Both the position numbers and the translations under genes were made by a program. A stretch of DNA of 64,000 nucleotides from Streptomyces sp. S.PNR 29 (GTDB lineage: Bacteria; Actinomycetota; Actinomycetes; Streptomycetales; Streptomycetaceae): contig NZ_JANUQM010000003.1 in NCBI RefSeq assembly GCF_030386795.1, positions 744,001 through 808,000 on the forward strand, given 5' to 3'. How positions within the stretch are numbered: position 1 is the stretch's first letter; the number at the start of each line of letters is the position of its first letter. Under the pieces are notes generated by a model that saw only the letters and a program-made list of their open reading frames with translations, did no database searches and was not told the DNA's origin. Shown here piece by piece: positions 58,453 to 64,000 of this stretch.

Positions 58453-59202
58453 TTACGCCCCGGCCGTCCGGAAGACGCGTGTGCCCACCGTCACGGCCGC
58501 CACCGCGAAGCCGACGGCCACGAGGGCGCCGTACAGCATGTGCGCCGAGGTGTATGTGCCGACGTAGGCGTCCCGGACCGCGTCGACCAGGTAGCGGAAC
58601 GGCATGAAGTGGGACAGGACGTCCAGCCAGGCCGGCCCGAGCGTCATCGGGAGCATCAGGCCCGACAGGAGCATCGAGGGCATGGTCAGCGCGTTGATGG
58701 TGGGGCCGAAGGTCTGGGGCGTGCTCATCCTCATGGCCAGTGCGTACGACAGCGAGGCCAGCGAGACGGTGAGCAGGGCGACGAACGCGAAGCCGATCAG
58801 CACGCCGGTCAGGGGCGCCCGGAGGCCCATGGCCACGGACACCAGCACCAGCAGCACGGCCTGGAAGACGAAGACCGTCGTGTCCCGCAGGACCCGGCCG
58901 AGCAGCAGCGCCAGCCGGCTGACGGGCGTCACGCGCATGCGCTCGACCACGCCCTGGCCCTTCTCGATGATGATCGAGAAGCCCGCGAAGGAGGCTCCGA
59001 AGAGCCCGAGCTGGAGCAGCAGACCGGGCACGAGCACCTGCCAGGAGCTGCCCCGCTCGCCGAGCGGCAGGTCGGTCAGCAGCGGCCCGAAGAAGAGGAG
59101 ATAGAGGAGCGGCATCAGCACGCCGAACAACAGCGCGAACCGGGAGCGCAGGGACTGCCGGAGGTAGCGGCCGAAGATCAGCGCGGTGTCGTGAAGAAGC
59201 AT
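58453..59202 (-). CDS. ABC-2 type transporter permease
   Basis: A 249-residue membrane subunit with about six helices and the ABC-2 pattern of drug and antibiotic exporters (DrrB-like). Visible landmarks are LLFGVLMPLLYLLFFGPLL near the N-terminus, VVERMRVTPVSRLALLLGRV and a late MPFRYLVDAVRDAY. It starts 16 bases after the ATPase gene, so the two form one transporter. The exported substrate is unknown. The pair is part of the conserved chromosomal neighbourhood, so I do not assign it to oligomycin export. Confidence 0.9.
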   Translation of the reverse strand: MLLHDTALIFGRYLRQSLRSRFALLFGVLMPLLYLLFFGPLLTDLPLGERGSSWQVLVPGLLLQLGLFGASFAGFSIIIEKGQGVVERMRVTPVSRLALLLGRVLRDTTVFVFQAVLLVLVSVAMGLRAPLTGVLIGFAFVALLTVSLASLSYALAMRMSTPQTFGPTINALTMPSMLLSGLMLPMTLGPAWLDVLSHFMPFRYLVDAVRDAYVGTYTSAHMLYGALVAVGFAVAAVTVGTRVFRTAGA

Positions 59203-59218
59203 CGGGTTCTCATACGTC

Positions 59219-60001
<783 letters not shown>

Positions 60002-60025
60002 GCCCCCAGAAAAACAGAGTCCCTG

Positions 60026-60051
60026 AAATTTTGCAACGACCCCAAATTTTG
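60026..60051. promoter_or_regulatory. AAATTTTG direct repeats in the ABC/TetR divergent promoter
   Basis: AAATTTTG occurs at 60026-60033 and again at 60044-60051, 18 bases apart, in an unusually AT-rich spot of this GC-rich genome. It lies between the divergent starts of the ABC ATPase (60001) and the TetR gene (60081). It could be the TetR operator, overlapping both promoters. A -10-like TAGGAT at 60069-60074 would place the tetR start site at its ATG. Confidence 0.55.
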
Positions 60052-60080
60052 AGGAAGTGCAGAGAAGCTAGGATGCGGAC

Positions 60081-60722
60081 ATGGCGGAGGGACTCAGGGA
60101 ACGGAAGAAACGGCAGACCAGGCAGTACATCTCGGATGTCGCCACGGGTCTGTTCCTGGAGCGCGGCTTCGACGCGGTGACCGTCGCGGAGGTGGCCGAG
60201 GCGGCCGACGTCTCCGTGAACACCGTCTACAACTACTTCCCCGCCAAGGAGGACCTGTTCCTCGATCGCGTCGAGGACGTGCGCACCCTGCTCTCGCGCT
60301 GGGTGCGCGGCCGCGGTGAGGGGGAGTCGGCCGCCCGGGCCGTCCTGCGCGAGCTGCGCAGTGACGTGGAGACGGTCTCGCCGAGGGTCGGGCTGATGGA
60401 GGGGTACGACCGTTTCATGGCCGTCATCCACGCGGCACCCGCGCTCCGTGCCCGGCTGTGGAGCATCCAGCAAGAGGTCAAGGATCATCTGGAGGCGACC
60501 CTCCGGACGGAGACGGGGGCGTCCCCCGACGACCCTCTGCCGGGCCTGATGGCCGGTCAGATCTCCTGGATCCACCACACCGTGTTCACCGCCATCGGCC
60601 GTGAGATGGTCAAGGGGCGCAACCCGGGCGAAGTGTCACGAGAGGTACTGGTGCTCCTCGACGACATCGAGGAGCTGCTGAGCGAGAAGGTGCTCAACTA
60701 CGCCGTACGAGCCGCGTCCTGA
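60081..60722 (+). CDS. TetR family transcriptional regulator
   Basis: A 213-residue regulator. The N-terminal helix-turn-helix spans about residues 25-62 (VTVAEVAEAADVSVNTVYNY, then FPAKEDLF), followed by an all-helical ligand domain with no informative motif. ATG 60081 has no clear ribosome-binding site, while TAGGAT ends seven bases upstream, so the message is probably leaderless, as is frequent for streptomycete regulators. It is likely to repress the divergent ABC transporter and itself. Confidence 0.9.
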   Translation: MAEGLRERKKRQTRQYISDVATGLFLERGFDAVTVAEVAEAADVSVNTVYNYFPAKEDLFLDRVEDVRTLLSRWVRGRGEGESAARAVLRELRSDVETVSPRVGLMEGYDRFMAVIHAAPALRARLWSIQQEVKDHLEATLRTETGASPDDPLPGLMAGQISWIHHTVFTAIGREMVKGRNPGEVSREVLVLLDDIEELLSEKVLNYAVRAAS

Positions 60723-60868
60723 CTCCTCCAGGTGTGATGTCCGTCATGTGAGACGTGACGCGCATTACTTACCGGCCACACAGCCCCTCACGAGCGCTAG
60801 TGTCCGCCCGAGAGGCATGAACAGGGCCTGAGGTCAGCACGTACTACACGTACCAGGGGAGTCGTCAC

Positions 60869-61717
60869 GTGGCAGGGAAGCTCGCCGTCATCGGAGCCGG
60901 ACTGATGGGTTCCGGTATCGCCCAGGTCTCCGCACAGGCGGGCTGGGACGTCGTCCTGCGTGACGTCACCGACGACGCCCTCACGCGCGGAACCGACGGC
61001 ATCAAGGCCTCGTTCGACAAGTTCGTGGCCAAGGGCAAGCTGGAGGCGCACGACGCCGACGCGGCCCTCGCCCGCATCACCGCGACCACCGACCTGGACG
61101 CCGTCGCCGACGCGGACGTCGTCGTCGAGGCCGTCTTCGAGAAACTGGAGGTCAAGCACGAGATCTTCCGCACGCTCGACAAGATCGTGCGCGAGGACAC
61201 CGTGCTCGCCTCCAACACCTCCGCCATCCCGATCACCAAGATCGCGGCCGTGACGGAACGCCCGGAGCGCGTCGTCGGCACGCACTTCTTCTCGCCGGTG
61301 CCGATGATGCAGCTGTGCGAACTGGTCCGCGGCTACAAGACCAGCGACGAAACCCTCGCCAAGGCCCGGGAGTTCGCCGAGTCGGTCGGCAAGACCTGCA
61401 TCGTCGTCAACCGGGACGTCGCCGGCTTCGTGACCACCCGGCTCATCTGCGCCCTCGTCGTCGAGGCCGCGAAGCTGTACGAGTCGGGCGTCGCCACCGC
61501 CGAGGACATCGACCTCGCCTGCAAGCTGGGCTTCGGCCACGCCATGGGGCCGCTCGCCACCGCCGACCTGACGGGCGTCGACATCCTGCTGCACGCCACC
61601 AGCAACATCTACACCGAGTCCCAGGACGAGAAGTTCGCCGCTCCGGAACTGATGCGCCGGATGGTGGACGCCGGTGACATCGGCCGCAAGAGCGGGCAGG
61701 GCTTTTACACGCACTGA
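60869..61717 (+). CDS. 3-hydroxybutyryl-CoA dehydrogenase, housekeeping copy
   Basis: A 282-residue NAD-dependent dehydrogenase of the FadB2/Hbd type. The dinucleotide loop is VIGAGLMGSG (about 7-16), the acidic ribose-binding region follows, and the active-site segment is GTHFFSPVPMMQLCELV with the catalytic His. It ends GRKSGQGFYTH. GTG 60869 begins the protein directly before the Rossmann strand. It takes part in fatty acid and polyhydroxybutyrate-type C4 metabolism and keeps the S. coelicolor neighbourhood. The cluster-linked paralogue at 45650 shares the same C-terminal motif. Confidence 0.93.
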   Translation: MAGKLAVIGAGLMGSGIAQVSAQAGWDVVLRDVTDDALTRGTDGIKASFDKFVAKGKLEAHDADAALARITATTDLDAVADADVVVEAVFEKLEVKHEIFRTLDKIVREDTVLASNTSAIPITKIAAVTERPERVVGTHFFSPVPMMQLCELVRGYKTSDETLAKAREFAESVGKTCIVVNRDVAGFVTTRLICALVVEAAKLYESGVATAEDIDLACKLGFGHAMGPLATADLTGVDILLHATSNIYTESQDEKFAAPELMRRMVDAGDIGRKSGQGFYTH

Positions 61718-61782
61718 GGCCGCGCGCATCCCGGGAAACGTCACACGCCGGGGTGAATTCGGTATCGGTTCGCTTACAGGGA

Positions 61783-61817
61783 GCAACCTCTGACTGCTCC
61801 ACGCAGTCAGAGGTTGC
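61783..61817. terminator. Perfect 14-bp hairpin between the dehydrogenase and STAS genes
   Basis: GCAACCTCTGACTG (61783-61796) and its exact complement (61804-61817) flank a 7-base loop. It lies 65 bases past the dehydrogenase stop and 61 bases before the STAS start. No T-run follows. It may be a terminator, but a 14-bp perfect palindrome next to a gene start could also be an operator. Confidence 0.65.
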
Positions 61818-61878
61818 ATCACCGGACATCAGCAAGACACCACAACGCGAGGCACGAGACGCACGCCGGGGAGCGCAT

Positions 61879-62202
61879 ATGCACATCAAGGGCGACCACG
61901 CCGAGCTGGTCGTCGGGGGCCGCCTCGACGTTCGCAGCGCGGCGGACGCCCGTACGGTCCTGCACTCGGCCGTCGACGACGGAGTCGGCGACCTGGTGCT
62001 CGACCTGTCAGAGCTGGACTCCTGGGACGCCACCGGACTCGGGGTGATCATGGGCGCCCACCGGCGGGCCGGCCGCTGCGGCCGGCGGCTGGTGCTGCGC
62101 GGCGTACCGCCGCAGATGCAGCGCCTGCTGGTGGCCACCCGGCTGCACCGGATCCTGGCCATCGAGGGCGGCATCGGGGTGGAGTCGTTGCCCAGGGTGT
62201 GA
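61879..62202 (+). CDS. STAS-domain anti-sigma factor antagonist-like protein
   Basis: A 107-residue single-domain STAS protein. Landmarks are AELVVGGRLDVRSAADA, LVLDLSELDSWDATGLGVIM and the helix LVLRGVPPQMQRLL. In classical antagonists a Ser or Thr in the DSxG segment is phosphorylated; here the segment reads DSWDATGLG, so a Ser and a Thr are available. ATG 61879 follows GGGGAG at good spacing; upstream in-frame codons run into the hairpin region. Partners are unknown; no kinase or sigma factor gene is adjacent. Confidence 0.87.
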   Translation: MHIKGDHAELVVGGRLDVRSAADARTVLHSAVDDGVGDLVLDLSELDSWDATGLGVIMGAHRRAGRCGRRLVLRGVPPQMQRLLVATRLHRILAIEGGIGVESLPRV

Positions 62203-62492
62203 CACCGGGCGGGGTGTGGCGCGCTGAGGAAGAGACGGGGGGAGAGCCGGCCTCTCTTCGGTGAAACGTACGAGGCCTCGGCGAACGTACGACGCGCAAT
62301 CCTCACGAGACTGTGACGTCTCGGGCAGCGCTGGACCCCGGGCTGTCGGAGATACTGAGCGAAGGTTTAGGGTTCGGCTGCCCGCAGCCAAGCACCACCC
62401 TCAGGCGGGCCCGGACCAGAAGCGACAGCGCGGAGTGCGGCAAGGCCGGGAGGGGCTTTCGGAGCACACGACGCTTTTGGGGGGCTTGACCT
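62203..62492. other. Intergenic region before the P-loop ATPase gene
   Basis: These 290 bases hold no gene that I can support. CGTACG occurs twice (62266-62271 and 62286-62291), giving a short inverted-repeat pair. GGGGGG at 62479-62484 probably serves as the ribosome-binding site for the next gene. The promoter should lie here, but I cannot fix its elements. Confidence 0.5.
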
Positions 62493-64000
62493 ATGGACCC
62501 GAACAACCGGGGACCCGAGGAGCACGGCCACGACGGCGAAGGCCACGCGCCACGCCAGCGCCCGCCCAGGGAATCCCTCACATCCGACTTCGGACAGCAC
62601 GCGCCCGCGCCGGCCCGCACGGTGCAGCTCGTCTCCGGTGACCTCCTGCTCACCGTCAACCCCGTCGACGGCAGCGAGATAGAGGTCTGCCCGCCGGGCG
62701 AGCGGCCCGCGCGTCCCGAGAAGCTGACCGCGGCCGAGCGCGCCGAGGCCGACCGCTCCGCCAAGCCGCCCGTACCGCCCGGCCCGGCGCAGCCCGCGCT
62801 GCCGCTGCTGGCCCGCCAGGACGAACGCGAGCGCCTGGTCCGGCTGCTCGCCCGCGGCCGCTCCGTACGCCTCACCGGCCCCGCGGGCTCCGGCCGCACC
62901 AGCCTCCTCGACCTCGTCGCCGAGGACTGCGCCGACCTCGCCCCCGACGGCGTCGTCCGCCTGAACGGCTTCCACCGCACGACCGACGACCTGCTGTACG
63001 ACCTCTTCCACGCCGTCTACCGCGCGCCCCTGCACCGCCCGGACCGGGACGAACTGCTCGGGTACGTCCGGGAGGTCGGCGCGGTCGTCGTGCTCGACGA
63101 CATCGAGTTCGGCGGCGCCGCGCTCGACCAGCTGCTGGAGGCCACCCCCGAGTGCGCCTTCCTGATCGGCGCGACCCCGGACGTGCCGGCGCCCTCCGCC
63201 GACGCGGCCGTCGAGGAGGTCTTCCTCACCGGCCTCGACCGCGCGGACGGCGTGGAGCTCCTCGAACGCGCCGTCGGCCGGGTCCTCACCGAGGAGGAGT
63301 CGAACTGGGCGGGCGACCTCTGGTTCGAGTCCGAGGGCCTGCCGCTGCGCTTCGTCCAGGCCGGCGCCCTGCTGCGCCAGCGCGACCGGCTGCGCGCCGG
63401 CGCCGAGGCGGTCGACGAGTTCGGCGTCTTCGCGGACGCGATTCCCGACGACTCCCTCTACGATCCCGCCGAGGGCGACGACGTCCCCCTGCCGTCGCTC
63501 GGCGAGGCCGCCGCCCCCGCGCCGCTGCTCGCCTCCCGGCTGAGCGCCTCGGCACGCGCCACCCTGCGCTTCGCCGTCGCCCTCGGCGGTGAGGTGCCGC
63601 ACCAGGCACACCTGCCCGCCCTGGTCGGCGACACCCACGCGGACGCCGCCCTCGGCGAGCTGGCGGGCTGCGGCCTGGTCTCCCCGGTCGGCTCCCGCTA
63701 CCGCCTCGCCGCCGGTGTGCTCACCCAGCTGGAGGCCGCCGGATACGACGACGACGTCCAGGCCGGGGCCCTCACCGCCGCCCAGCACTACGCCTGGTGG
63801 GCCGGGCACCCCTCGGTCACACCGGAACGCGTGTGCGCCGAGGCCGACTCGGTACTCGCCGCCCTCGCCGTGCTGGCGCCGGTCACGCCCGAGGACGGCG
63901 AGGAGAGCCCGGCCGTGCGGCTGGCCCGCACCGCAGCTCCCGCGTTCGCCGCCGGGCTGCACTGGAGCGCCTGGGAGCGGGCGCTGCGCTCCGGCGTCGA
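62493..64000 (+). CDS. Large P-loop (STAND-like) ATPase, 3' end outside the window
   Basis: An open frame starts at ATG 62493 and runs without a stop to the window end, giving 502 residues. The first 100 residues are polar and Pro/Ala-rich. Then comes a nucleotide-binding domain with Walker A GPAGSGRT (129-136), where Arg replaces the common Lys, and Walker B VVVLDDIEF (198-206). A helical region after about 300 resembles the winged-helix part of STAND or AAA-type signalling ATPases. The lysine-to-arginine change may weaken ATP hydrolysis. In S. coelicolor a large ATP-binding protein follows the STAS gene at this place, so it belongs to the conserved core. Its function is unknown to me. Confidence 0.8.
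   Translation, partial: MDPNNRGPEEHGHDGEGHAPRQRPPRESLTSDFGQHAPAPARTVQLVSGDLLLTVNPVDGSEIEVCPPGERPARPEKLTAAERAEADRSAKPPVPPGPAQPALPLLARQDERERLVRLLARGRSVRLTGPAGSGRTSLLDLVAEDCADLAPDGVVRLNGFHRTTDDLLYDLFHAVYRAPLHRPDRDELLGYVREVGAVVVLDDIEFGGAALDQLLEATPECAFLIGATPDVPAPSADAAVEEVFLTGLDRADGVELLERAVGRVLTEEESNWAGDLWFESEGLPLRFVQAGALLRQRDRLRAGAEAVDEFGVFADAIPDDSLYDPAEGDDVPLPSLGEAAAPAPLLASRLSASARATLRFAVALGGEVPHQAHLPALVGDTHADAALGELAGCGLVSPVGSRYRLAAGVLTQLEAAGYDDDVQAGALTAAQHYAWWAGHPSVTPERVCAEADSVLAALAVLAPVTPEDGEESPAVRLARTAAPAFAAGLHWSAWERALRSGV

Noticed and set aside
62367..63962. Minus-strand open frame at the right end
   Set aside because: The plus strand here encodes an ATPase with Walker A and B motifs that stays open to the window end.

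Overview
The window is high-GC actinobacterial DNA with Streptomyces-type gene order. It has two parts. Bases 1-46582 are the right-hand part of a modular type I polyketide cluster. Bases 46897-64000 are chromosomal core: the ATP synthase operon followed by housekeeping genes in an order I recall from S. coelicolor (SCO5366 onward). Read module by module, the polyketide part predicts C1-C17 of oligomycin. The gene order (olmA6-olmA7-olmB-olmA5-olmA4, then a small barrel protein, ccr and an acyl-CoA dehydrogenase) matches what I remember of the S. avermitilis olm locus. I therefore read this as an oligomycin producer, S. avermitilis or a close relative. The cluster itself is a known system, not a new one.

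Layout. 1-12651 (+): C-terminal part of OlmA6, three modules, the first cut by the window edge. 12699-23549 (+): OlmA7, two modules plus thioesterase. 23938-25152 (-): P450 OlmB. 25313-30919 (-): OlmA5, one module. 30965-42739 (-): OlmA4, two modules, one fully reducing. The two PKS arms converge on a pair of strong terminators at 23567-23922. From 42944 (+) run a probable spiroacetal cyclase (OlmO), crotonyl-CoA carboxylase/reductase, a repeat-rich 0.8-kb gap, and a 3-hydroxyacyl-CoA dehydrogenase. The last two enzymes fit supply of ethylmalonyl-CoA. The loading module, the ethylmalonyl module and the pathway regulators must lie left of the window.

Working order: OlmA4 (C16=C17 alkene, then C14-methyl with C15 methylene), OlmA5 (C12-methyl, C13-OH), OlmA6 (C11 ketone, C9-OH, C7 ketone), OlmA7 (C5-OH, C2=C3 alkene, lactone release). 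OlmO then closes the spiroacetal and OlmB hydroxylates C12. The two ketones are explained by two ketoreductases that have lost both catalytic Tyr and Asn.

Oligomycin inhibits F1Fo-ATP synthase, and its genes end 314 bases before atpI of the complete atpIBEFHAGDC operon. A candidate Rex (NADH-sensing) operator lies in that gap. The c-subunit has Val62-Leu63 next to its essential Glu65, in the pocket where oligomycin binds in yeast; this is a candidate self-resistance change. After the operon come a DUF2550 membrane protein, a two-component system, a membrane protein, a PduO-type cobalamin adenosyltransferase, an ABC exporter with a divergent TetR regulator, a housekeeping 3-hydroxybutyryl-CoA dehydrogenase, a STAS protein and the start of a large P-loop ATPase.

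The least expected regulatory signal is a TAGGGG-N7-TAGGGG box upstream of olmB and of olmO, with a degenerate copy facing olmA4. It is probably the binding site of the pathway activator.
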